44,039 nucleotides of DNA, from the NCBI GenBank assembly GCA_902590345.1, contig CACIWK010000001.1, positions 206,010 to 250,048 on the forward strand, given 5' to 3'. The stretch comes from an uncultured Pelagibacteraceae bacterium. GTDB lineage: Bacteria; Pseudomonadota; Alphaproteobacteria; Pelagibacterales; AG-422-B15. Made by a program: the position numbers and the translations under genes. This document shows, in pieces, positions 1 through 6,943 of the stretch (position 1 is its first letter; each line of letters begins with the position of its first letter). The notes beneath the pieces are model-generated. The model made no database searches, was not told where the DNA came from, and worked only from the letters and a program-made list of their open reading frames with translations.

Positions 1-2
1 AG

Positions 3-557
3 CCTTTTGGGTTATTGGCAAATGATAGTCAACATTTAGGAGGCGCAATTGACTCAGAAGGAGCTGACAAAGCATCTTCTTTTATTGAAATATGTAGTGA
101 ATATGGTTTGCCACTTATTTCACTAGTTGATACGCCTGGATTTATGGTGGGGCCAGACAGTGAGAAAGAAGGGGCTGTAAAAAAAATGTCAAATCTCTTT
201 AAGATTGGGTCGAAAGTAAAAGTACCTTTAACAGCAATTTTTTTAAGAAAAGGTTATGGACTTGGAGCTCAGGCAATGGTTGGTGGTAGTCTTCATGAAC
301 CAGTGTATACAGCAGCCTGGCCAACAGGTGAGTTTGGAGCAATGGGGTTAGAAGGAGCTGTAAAACTTGGGTTTAAAAAAGAGTTAGAAAAGATTGAAGA
401 TAATTCAGAAAGAGAGAAATTATTCAATAGTCTAGTTGAAAAGCTCTATGATAAAGGAAAAGCCATAGAAGCTGCTGCTCACCTTGAAATCGACGCAGTA
501 ATTAATCCATCTGAAACACGAAGTGTTATCTTAAAATCACAAAAGGCCTTTGCATGA
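3..557 (+). CDS. acyl-CoA carboxyltransferase (PccB/MmdA family), 5'-truncated by window edge
   Basis: This is the C-terminal carboxyltransferase half of a biotin-dependent acyl-CoA carboxylase beta subunit. The frame is open to the left edge and reads PFGLLAND before the first possible in-window start, so the gene begins outside the window. Family hallmarks are HLGGAID, the DTPGFMVG oxyanion/CoA loop, RKGYGLGAQAM, the WPTGEFGAMG block and a closing NPSETRSV that matches the usual DPAETR end. The stop overlaps the next ATG (ATGA), so the downstream maleate-isomerase-family gene is probably translationally coupled. The acyl substrate (acetyl-, propionyl- or other CoA) cannot be told from this half. 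It is distinct from the housekeeping accD at 40047. Confidence 0.9.
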   Translation, partial: PFGLLANDSQHLGGAIDSEGADKASSFIEICSEYGLPLISLVDTPGFMVGPDSEKEGAVKKMSNLFKIGSKVKVPLTAIFLRKGYGLGAQAMVGGSLHEPVYTAAWPTGEFGAMGLEGAVKLGFKKELEKIEDNSEREKLFNSLVEKLYDKGKAIEAAAHLEIDAVINPSETRSVILKSQKAFA

Positions 558-1285
558 GAGATTATGAATTGGATGACAATGGATATTACAAAGCAAGATT
601 AGGATTGATCGTTCTTCAGAGCGATGAAACTATCGAGCAAGAATTCAGAACCATTCTTGATCAAAGTATATCAATCAATCACTCACGCATTTACTGTGAC
701 AATATTGTAAGTAATAAAAATCTTAGACTTATGGAAAAAGAATTGCCAGCAGCATCTGCGTTATTACCTGATATCCAGTATGATAGTATTGGATATGCTT
801 GTACATCAGGCGCAACAATTATTGGCTCAGATAAAATTGAAAGTCTTATAAATAAAAAACATAAATCGGCATTTGTAACTGATCCAATAAGAGCTGTAAA
901 AAAAGCTATGAGTACATTGGGCTGTAGAAAAATTAATTTTGTGTCACCCTATCAAGAATCGGTAACAAAATCTTTACGTGATCATTTACATGCTAATAAT
1001 TTTATAATTCAAAATCAAATTTCTTTTAATGAATCCGATGATAAGAATGTTGCAAGAATTTCAGATAAAGACAGCCTCGAAGCTATATTAGAAGTTGGTA
1101 AACAGGATTGTGAAGCTGTATTTATTTCATGCACTAACCTCAAAACATTTAAGATTATCAATGAAGCAGAGAAAGTATTAGATAAACCAGTAGTCTCATC
1201 AAATCAGGCGATTAGCTGGCAAATGTTAAGAGAGGCTGGAATTAATAGTACAGCTGGTCCAGGAATTCTTTTTTCAAAACATTAG
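554..1285 (+). CDS. maleate isomerase / Asp-Glu racemase superfamily protein
   Basis: The 243-aa protein fits the maleate cis-trans isomerase / arylmalonate decarboxylase branch of the Asp/Glu racemase superfamily in length and in two cysteine motifs: Cys83 in YACTSG and Cys193 in ISCTNL. In maleate isomerase the equivalent pair carries out cofactor-free chemistry at the alpha carbon. The C-terminal KPVVSSNQAISWQML block is also typical. The start overlaps the upstream carboxyltransferase stop by 4 nt, suggesting one operon and perhaps one catabolic route. The exact substrate is not known; maleate isomerisation, malonate-type decarboxylation and racemisation are all possible for the fold. Its stop overlaps that of the converging lysE-type gene. 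Confidence 0.8.
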   Translation: MRDYELDDNGYYKARLGLIVLQSDETIEQEFRTILDQSISINHSRIYCDNIVSNKNLRLMEKELPAASALLPDIQYDSIGYACTSGATIIGSDKIESLINKKHKSAFVTDPIRAVKKAMSTLGCRKINFVSPYQESVTKSLRDHLHANNFIIQNQISFNESDDKNVARISDKDSLEAILEVGKQDCEAVFISCTNLKTFKIINEAEKVLDKPVVSSNQAISWQMLREAGINSTAGPGILFSKH

Positions 1286-1907
1286 CTAAGAGCTAACCAG
1301 ATACCAACACCCACCATTAAGAAACCTGCTAACCCATTAATAAGCCTGATATTATTTTTTTTTTTAACATAATGCCTAAAGCTTGACCTCCAGTTGCATA
1401 AATCATAAGTGAAATAAACTCAATTATAAGAATAATTATTACGAGTGCTGACATTTGTGGGATTAAATTTGCTTTGTAATTAATAAATGCAGGTACCATT
1501 GCAATAAAAAATGCCCAACCTTTTGGATTCGCAACAGCAGTTATAAAGCCTTGCATTGCTAACTTAAAAAAATTTATTTCAAATGAATGTGAACCATCCA
1601 AATTTAATGCTAGTGATCCTCTTGAGTTAATCATCTGATACCCAACAAACATCAAATAAAGACCACCTCCATATTTGAAAACGGCAAATGCAATTGGAAA
1701 AGATGAGATGATCGCTCCACCTCCTACCACCGCTGTACCTGCCACAATTAAAACTCCAATTAATTCTCCAACCATCATTTTCATTGTATTTTTTACACCT
1801 ATTGTAATTCCCATTGTTAAAGCAAGTGTCATGCATAAACCTGGTGTAATGGATATTATGAAAAAAACTGGTATGAAAAAGTAAAGTAATGAGAAATCAA
1901 AGATCAT
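1282..1907 (-). CDS. LysE/RhtB-family amino-acid exporter with 3' frameshift at an A11 tract
   Basis: This is a LysE-type exporter of about six membrane segments, opening with MIFDFSLLYFFIPVFF and the family motif ITPGL near residue 20. The coding-strand A11 tract (T run at 1355-1365) pushes the frame into a stop at 1329. Read with one extra A (or two fewer), the frame continues NNIRLINGLAGFLMVGVGIW and stops at 1282-1284, which is the expected LysE C-terminus and gives about 208 aa, the usual length. The frame is otherwise intact. It could be a sequencing or assembly indel, a recent pseudogenising slip, or a gene rescued by polymerase or ribosome slippage on the A tract. An upstream TTG at 1919 is possible, but the ATG at 1907 fits family starts better. 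A structured element with a terminator ends 29 nt upstream. Confidence 0.75.
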
Positions 1908-1935
1908 ATGAACGAGCAATAGTATTTAAGGGAGC

Positions 1936-1985
1936 AAAAAAAACGGGGCGCAACACAAACCCCTAAAGGTCTCCATTCCGCCCCG
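1936..1985 (-). terminator. intrinsic terminator ending the structured element
   Basis: On the minus strand a 7-bp stem CGGGGCG/CGCCCCG (1979-1985 with 1944-1950) is followed at once by eight U (A run at 1936-1943). The 28-nt interior holds a further 6-bp helix (1967-1972 with 1957-1962). On the plus strand no U run follows the stem, so termination is directional and leftward. It lies 29 nt before the ATG of the lysE-type gene and would either insulate that gene or attenuate it. Confidence 0.75.
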
Positions 1986-2035
1986 AAACTCGGCTTCCCG
2001 CCGACAAACTCCCCGAAGGGCTTTCGTTCTTTGTT
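1936..2035 (-). ncRNA. GC-rich structured RNA element (candidate small RNA or leader)
   Basis: About 100 nt of sharply GC-rich sequence stands out in AT-rich surroundings. On the minus strand it can fold into three consecutive hairpins: a CCC/GGG stem capped by a UUCG tetraloop with an outer ACAAA/UUUGU helix (2004-2034), a perfect UCGGC/GCCGA stem with a 5-nt loop (1990-2004), and a terminator stem (1944-1985). It lies between the DUF2061 stop and the lysE-type start, all on the same strand. It could be an independent small RNA, a 3' UTR, or a terminator-type leader controlling lysE. It was compared by eye with SRP RNA, 6S, tmRNA, RNase P and common riboswitches, and no match was recognised. 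Confidence 0.5.
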
Positions 2036-2169
2036 CGTCCGATGGATTAATGTTAGCAAATAGGAAAAATATTTTAAATAAGTTTTGTTAAAAAAACTCC
2101 TTGTACGATGTGGATAAGTGGATAAATAGTTTTTACTATAAGAATCAATATTTAATAAAAAATACTTAA

Positions 2170-2394
2170 TTAAGATTCCATACCCCAAGATAAAGAATTC
2201 CATATTCTTTCATGAAAATAATAAATAGTTACCTTCGTAATTACTTCCAATGCAGCAATTAAACCAGCAGTTTCAAGAACTGAAAAATCTGATTTTAAAA
2301 TTACTAGGTAACTGATTAAGAATGTGTCTGCTGTTGCAGTTACTCTCCAGGTAAGAGCTTTTACCAATGATCTTTTTTTTGAACTCTTAGGCAC
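2170..2394 (-). CDS. DUF2061 small membrane protein
   Basis: The 74-aa protein matches the DUF2061 pattern: a basic N-terminus (PKSSKKRSLVKALTWR), an ATADTFLISYLV membrane segment, a second hydrophobic segment, and the diagnostic YYFHERIWNSLSWG ending. The function of the family is unknown. It sits between the MFS transporter and the structured RNA on the same strand. Length and motifs agree with the family, and the ATG start gives the standard N-terminus. Confidence 0.85.
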   Translation of the reverse strand: MPKSSKKRSLVKALTWRVTATADTFLISYLVILKSDFSVLETAGLIAALEVITKVTIYYFHERIWNSLSWGMES

Positions 2395-2471
2395 AATATT
2401 TAATTAGTTATCTAAAAAAACATTTCAAATATAAGTTTTTTTATATTTGTTCAAACAATTAAACTACTGAT

Positions 2472-3674
2472 TTAATTTGCCATTTTGACTAGTGGTGTTT
2501 CTTTAATTGGAAAATGAACTACTGCAGAAGCAAACCCTAAAATCACACAAGCCCACCACATAATATCATAAGAACCATAATAATCATAAAACCTGCCTCC
2601 AAACCATGATCCAACAAACGAACCGACTTGGTGAGATAAGAAAGTAAAACCATACAGCATAGACATATATTTTGATCCAAAAATAACTGATATTATTCCA
2701 CTGGTAAGAGGCACTGTAGATAGCCATAGAATTCCAAGAAGTGACGCAAAAATTAAAACTGTTATTTCATTTTTTGGCAAAAAGATAAAAATTAAAAACA
2801 GTAGGGCACGTAGAGTATACAAGATTACCAACAGATTTTTTTTAGACCTTAGGTCACCTAAGTGACCAAAAACAAGTGTGCCTATTACATTAAATAAACC
2901 GATTAGTGCTAAAGACCAGGAACCGATCCACATGGGCAAAGATAAATCATCGAGGTATGCGGGTAGATGAGTTGCAATAAAAGAAATATGAAAACCACAA
3001 ACAAAAAAACCAATTGTTAGTAAGACATAGCTCTTATTTGCAAAGGCTTCATTTAAAACAGATGCTAAAGACCTATTAACTTCATCATTTATTTCACTTT
3101 TGGATGAATGCTTTGTTAATACTAGTGAGAATAAAATCATGATAAGTGAGATAAAACAAAGATATAAGATTGATCTTTGCCAATCACTCATTTCTATTAA
3201 GAAGCCTGTAAGAGGAACAATTAAAAATTGACCCAGAGAACCGGCAGCCATTACAACACCTAGAGATAATGTTTGATATTTGCCTGTTACAGCTTTACCA
3301 ACAGCCCCTAATATTACAGCAGTACCACATCCAGCGCATCCAAATCCAAAAATTATTTGTGAAACGATTAGAAGTATTGAACCTTCAACAAGTGACATTA
3401 AGTAAAGTCCAATTAAAAAGAAAATTACTCCTAATAGGCCAGCTACCGATGAACTATATTTATCTGCTATGGCGCCAAAAATTGGTGATCCGATGCCAAT
3501 CATAAGAAATTGTATTGCAATGGCAAACCCAAATACTTCTCTACCAGTTTGTATATGTTCAGAAATTGGGATCAAATAAAGTCCAGAAGAATGCCTTATA
3601 CCGAATGAGACAAGCAAGAGTATGCAGCCTCCAATAATCACTAAAGTTGAATAAGAATGTCTAAATAACTGCAT
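2472..3674 (-). CDS. MFS transporter
   Basis: The 400-aa protein has roughly twelve hydrophobic segments in a 6+6 arrangement with a cytoplasmic loop near residues 190-210 (KHSSKSEINDEVN). The GAIADKYSS stretch in loop 2-3 and GHLGDLRSKKN in loop 8-9 are the usual MFS motif A positions. General likeness is to the oxalate/formate antiporter and monocarboxylate porter groups, but the substrate cannot be assigned. It is followed on the same strand by DUF2061, 77 nt away. It is transcribed away from the small membrane protein gene that starts at 3721, leaving a 46-nt shared promoter region. Confidence 0.85.
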   Translation of the reverse strand: MQLFRHSYSTLVIIGGCILLLVSFGIRHSSGLYLIPISEHIQTGREVFGFAIAIQFLMIGIGSPIFGAIADKYSSSVAGLLGVIFFLIGLYLMSLVEGSILLIVSQIIFGFGCAGCGTAVILGAVGKAVTGKYQTLSLGVVMAAGSLGQFLIVPLTGFLIEMSDWQRSILYLCFISLIMILFSLVLTKHSSKSEINDEVNRSLASVLNEAFANKSYVLLTIGFFVCGFHISFIATHLPAYLDDLSLPMWIGSWSLALIGLFNVIGTLVFGHLGDLRSKKNLLVILYTLRALLFLIFIFLPKNEITVLIFASLLGILWLSTVPLTSGIISVIFGSKYMSMLYGFTFLSHQVGSFVGSWFGGRFYDYYGSYDIMWWACVILGFASAVVHFPIKETPLVKMAN

Positions 3675-3720
3675 GTTTTAATTTATATACTTCCAACGTC
3701 GAATTGATACTATAAATCAC

Positions 3721-3885
3721 ATGATATTTACAATTATATACCTTCTGGTCTTGGTAATGCTTTTATCTATGGTGATTTATAAGCAGGCGAAGAAAATTGA
3801 GAGTACAAGAGCATTTAATGAAAGAACAATGTTAATCTTATGGCTTGTACTTGGAATGGTTGGTCTCATCACTGGAGGGTTGTAA
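3721..3885 (+). CDS. small two-helix membrane protein, unknown function
   Basis: A 54-aa ORF starts at ATG 3721 and stops at TAA 3883. The predicted layout is a first membrane helix (residues 4-19), a charged link (YKQAKKIESTRAFNERT) and a second helix rich in Gly/Leu (LILWLVLGMVGLITGGL). Support comes from its position directly before ggt with no competing frame, the regular hydrophobic-charged-hydrophobic design, and a diverged copy of its last third at 5728-5784 that keeps an open frame and the same residues (LWLVLGM, LITG). No family was recognised. Confidence 0.6.
   Translation: MIFTIIYLLVLVMLLSMVIYKQAKKIESTRAFNERTMLILWLVLGMVGLITGGL
3821..3885 (+). repeat. left copy of 65-bp direct repeat flanking ggt
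   Basis: This is the end of the small membrane protein gene. It matches 5720-5784 at 50 of 65 positions by hand alignment, without gaps. It includes an exact 22-base block ending in CTTGGAATG and an exact 11-base block AAAGAACAATG. The two copies lie about 1.9 kb apart with ggt between them. Confidence 0.75.
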
Positions 3886-3926
3886 CACCTAAACATTTAT
3901 TGCACTGGTATGATGATCTGGTTTTT

Positions 3927-5717
3927 ATGCAAAAAATTTTACTTGTATTTTTAATATTATTTTTCTCGCTAAAAAATTCATATTCTGACAATAATATTAA
4001 GGATAATTCTCCAGAAATATTTGAAGGAGTCTCAGTAGAGCTTGATAGATTAGAAATTCAAGAGTCACTCAATCTCAAAGAAAATGGAAAATCTGTTTCA
4101 GGTAAAAACTGGATGATTGTTACAGCAAACGCCTATGCTTCAGCTGCTGGTGCAAAAATATTACAATCTGGAGGTACAGCAGCAGATGCAATGGTTGCAG
4201 CTCAATCTGTGTTAGGCTTAGTCGAGCCTGAGTCATCAGGAATTGGTGGGGGTAGTTTCTTATTATGGTATGACGGTGTAACAGGTAAAATAGTTACTTT
4301 AGATGGTCGTGAGACTGCACCACAAAACTCAACTTCAAATCAATTTCTAAAAAGTGATGGAACTAAAATGAAGTTTTTTGATGCTGTCATAGGTGGTCTA
4401 TCGGTCGGTACACCTGGAACTCTTGCATTAATGTTTGACGCTCAAAAGAAATGGGGTAATCAAAACTGGGAAAACCTCTTTGATGAAGCAATTTTCTTAA
4501 GTAAAAATGGTTTTAAAGTTTCAAAAAAATTATCCTCATCAATTGAAAGAGATAAAGATAGACTTAGCAAAATAGATAAAACGAAAGAATATTTTTTACC
4601 AAACGGGAATAGTTTAAAGCACGAGCAGGTATTGAAGAATTATGCTTATGCAAGCACAATGCAAAACATTGCTACCAATAACATTGAAGATTTCTATAAA
4701 GGATCAATTGCGCAGGACATTGTTAGCACAGTAAAAAATCACACCAAAAATCCTGGCTTTCTAGAAACTGAAGATTTGAGCAACTATAATGTAATAGAAA
4801 GAGATCCAGTTTGTGTGAACTATAAGGTATACAAAATATGTGGTATGGGCCCACCATCGTCTGGAGGAGTAGCAGTCGCGCAAATATTGAAAATTTTAGA
4901 GTCTTATGATCTTCAGTCTCTGGGCTATTCAAATCCTATAACATGGCAAATAATTGGAGATGCGACTCGTCTTGCATTTGCTGATCGCGATCGATACTTG
5001 GCAGATAGTGATTATGTCAGTGTACCTTTGTCTGGTCTTTTAAATGACAATTATCTGATTGAAAGGTCAAAGAAAATCAAAGTTGGAACGAAAACTGAAA
5101 ATGTAACCTCAGGTAAACCGTCTAGCGACTTTGTTTACAATTACGGAATAGACAACTCATTAGAGCTGCAATCTACAACGCATATTTCAATTTATGATCA
5201 GTATGGAAACGCACTCTCGATGACATCGTCAATTGAGAATGCATTCGGATCAAGATTGATGACGGAAAGTGGTTTTTTACTTAATAATCAACTTACCGAT
5301 TTTTCATTTAATGAAAGAATTGATGGCAAGCTGATTGCAAATAGATTAGAGCCTGGGAAAAGACCAAGATCATCCATGGCGCCAACAATTGTACTAAAAG
5401 ATAGAAGGCCTATTATTGTTATTGGCTCTCCAGGTGGTAGCAATATTATCAGCTTTGTAGTCAATTCAATTATCGCATTACTTGAATGGGATATGAATAT
5501 TCAAGAAGCAGTCTCTCATCCTCATGCAATTAATAGGTGGGGGAAATTTGAAATAGAAGAATCTCTTTACTCTTCAAATCTTGAAAATTCTCTAAAGGCC
5601 ATGGGATACGATACTAAAATAAGAAAATACTATTCAGGCCTAAATGGAATATACATTGATACTGAAATTTATGGAGGCTCAGACCCTAGACGTGAGGGAA
5701 TTGCACTGGGCAATTAA
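3927..5717 (+). CDS. ggt: gamma-glutamyltransferase (gamma-glutamyltranspeptidase)
   Basis: This is a periplasmic N-terminal nucleophile hydrolase that transfers or hydrolyses the gamma-glutamyl group of glutathione. The start at 3927 is preferred over the in-frame ATG at 3840 because it gives a clean signal peptide (MQKILLVFLILFFSLKNSYS) and avoids overlap with the small membrane protein gene; this yields 596 aa, normal for the family. Thr417 in QSTTH is the expected autoprocessing site and nucleophile that begins the small subunit. GIGGGSF, the early DGRETAP and GSPGGSNII near the C-terminus are all conserved. It is bracketed by a 65-bp imperfect direct repeat, and it converges with acdS downstream. 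Confidence 0.93.
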   Translation: MQKILLVFLILFFSLKNSYSDNNIKDNSPEIFEGVSVELDRLEIQESLNLKENGKSVSGKNWMIVTANAYASAAGAKILQSGGTAADAMVAAQSVLGLVEPESSGIGGGSFLLWYDGVTGKIVTLDGRETAPQNSTSNQFLKSDGTKMKFFDAVIGGLSVGTPGTLALMFDAQKKWGNQNWENLFDEAIFLSKNGFKVSKKLSSSIERDKDRLSKIDKTKEYFLPNGNSLKHEQVLKNYAYASTMQNIATNNIEDFYKGSIAQDIVSTVKNHTKNPGFLETEDLSNYNVIERDPVCVNYKVYKICGMGPPSSGGVAVAQILKILESYDLQSLGYSNPITWQIIGDATRLAFADRDRYLADSDYVSVPLSGLLNDNYLIERSKKIKVGTKTENVTSGKPSSDFVYNYGIDNSLELQSTTHISIYDQYGNALSMTSSIENAFGSRLMTESGFLLNNQLTDFSFNERIDGKLIANRLEPGKRPRSSMAPTIVLKDRRPIIVIGSPGGSNIISFVVNSIIALLEWDMNIQEAVSHPHAINRWGKFEIEESLYSSNLENSLKAMGYDTKIRKYYSGLNGIYIDTEIYGGSDPRREGIALGN

Positions 5718-5719
5718 CT

Positions 5720-5784
5720 AAAGAACAATGCTTGTCTTATGGCTTGTACTTGGAATGATAAGTCTAATTACCGGTAGACTTTAG
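5720..5784 (+). pseudogene. truncated copy of the small membrane protein gene
   Basis: This is the right copy of the direct repeat, directly after the ggt stop. It encodes M-LVLWLVLGMISLITGRL then TAG, aligning with the C-terminal 18 residues of the protein at 3721-3885, but it has no first helix or linker. It is probably the remnant of a duplication or insertion event that placed ggt here. A translated 18-residue peptide cannot be excluded. Confidence 0.6.
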
Positions 5785-5790
5785 ATGTAT

Positions 5791-6807
5791 TTATCCATTA
5801 CGGTAGGTATATGAGTAGCCATTAATAGCTGGAACTCCGCCAAGATGAGCATAGAGTATTTTAGATCCTTTTTTAAAGTAACCTTTCCTGGCTAAATCAA
5901 TCATTCCTTGCATAGATTTGCCCTCATAAACAGGATCGGTAATCATGGCTTCAGTTTTTGCTGCCATACGAATAGCCTCATTAGTTTCTTCACTCGGAAC
6001 TCCGTATGCTGGATATGCATAGTCAGGAATTATTATTATTTCATCATCTCTAACTGTTCTTCCAAGTTCAACTAAATCAGCTGTATTATCTACAATTTCT
6101 CTTACTTGCTTGACTAATTTATCTGGTGTACCCGATCCATCAATGCCTATGACTCTGTGTGCACGGTCATCTTCTGCGAACCCAACGATCATCCCCGCCT
6201 GAGTTGAGCCAGTAACTACACACACAATGATGTAATCAAATTTTAATGACATATCTTTTTCTTGCATTCGAACTTCTTCAGCAAATCCTACGTATCCCAG
6301 TCCACCATATTTATGAACAGATGCCCCAGCTGGAATTGCATAAGGCTTACCACCGCTATCTTTCACGGATTGAATTGCGTCTTCCCAACTTTTCCTAATC
6401 CCAATATCAAAACCATCAGGTACTAGCCTGCTATCTGCTCCCATCAAACGCGTCATTAAAATATTGCCAACACGATCATAAACTGCATCTTCATGAGGAA
6501 CCCAACTTTCTTGAACAACAACACACTTCATGCCAATTTTAGCTGCAGTTGCAGCTACCATTCTAGTATGGTTAGATTGAACACCACCAATAGAAACTAA
6601 TGTATCAGCTCCAGAAGCAATAGCGTCTGGAACAATGTATTCTAGTTTTCTTAGTTTATTTCCACCCATAGCCAAACCTGAATTACAGTCATCTCTCTTT
6701 GCATATATCTCAACATCAGCGCCTATTGCTTCAGTCAAACGCGGCAGATACTCAATTGGAGTCGGTCCATAAGTAAGTGGATATTTCTCAAATTTATCTA
6801 AATTCAT
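5791..6807 (-). CDS. acdS: 1-aminocyclopropane-1-carboxylate (ACC) deaminase
   Basis: This PLP enzyme opens the cyclopropane ring of ACC to give 2-oxobutanoate and ammonia. Started at 6807 ([11 protein letters not shown]) it is 338 aa, the length of the Pseudomonas enzyme, and numbering coincides without gaps: Lys51 (PLP), Ser78, Tyr294, Glu295 and Leu322 are all present. Glu295 and Leu322 are the residues that separate true ACC deaminase from D-cysteine desulfhydrase, so the specific name is justified. An ATG 9 nt earlier (MMAMNL) is possible. It lies at the 3' end of the lepA/tRNA-Ser run and converges with ggt. Confidence 0.93.
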   Translation of the reverse strand: MNLDKFEKYPLTYGPTPIEYLPRLTEAIGADVEIYAKRDDCNSGLAMGGNKLRKLEYIVPDAIASGADTLVSIGGVQSNHTRMVAATAAKIGMKCVVVQESWVPHEDAVYDRVGNILMTRLMGADSRLVPDGFDIGIRKSWEDAIQSVKDSGGKPYAIPAGASVHKYGGLGYVGFAEEVRMQEKDMSLKFDYIIVCVVTGSTQAGMIVGFAEDDRAHRVIGIDGSGTPDKLVKQVREIVDNTADLVELGRTVRDDEIIIIPDYAYPAYGVPSEETNEAIRMAAKTEAMITDPVYEGKSMQGMIDLARKGYFKKGSKILYAHLGGVPAINGYSYTYRNG

Positions 6808-6853
6808 GGCCATCACATTATAGAAAAATTTTTCAATGAAAATAGCTTTAAAA

Positions 6854-6943
6854 TGGCGGAAAGGATGGGATTCGAACCCACGATACGGTCACCCGCATAC
6901 ACGCTTTCCAAGCGTGCGCCTTCAACCACTCGGCCACCTTTCC
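6854..6943 (-). tRNA. tRNA-Ser (GGA)
   Basis: This is a class II tRNA with a long variable arm. The acceptor stem is GGAAAGG/CCTTTCC (6937-6943 with 6858-6864), the discriminator is G at 6857, and CCA is encoded at 6854-6856. The anticodon stem CACGC/GCGTG encloses TT-GGA-AA, giving anticodon GGA. The T arm reads GGGTTCGAATCCC. The 5' end directly abuts the lepA stop codon, with no spacer. Confidence 0.97.

Noticed and set aside
1904-2203. 99-codon minus-strand open frame across the GC-rich structured element
   Set aside because: The frame runs through the hairpins and the terminator, has no family resemblance and overlaps the lysE-type start; the structure explains the base composition better than coding does.
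3840-3926. In-frame upstream extension of ggt from ATG 3840
   Set aside because: It overlaps the small membrane protein gene in another frame and would bury the signal peptide that begins at 3927.
5791-6807. Annotation as D-cysteine desulfhydrase
   Set aside because: Glu295 and Leu322 are present, which mark ACC deaminase rather than the desulfhydrase.
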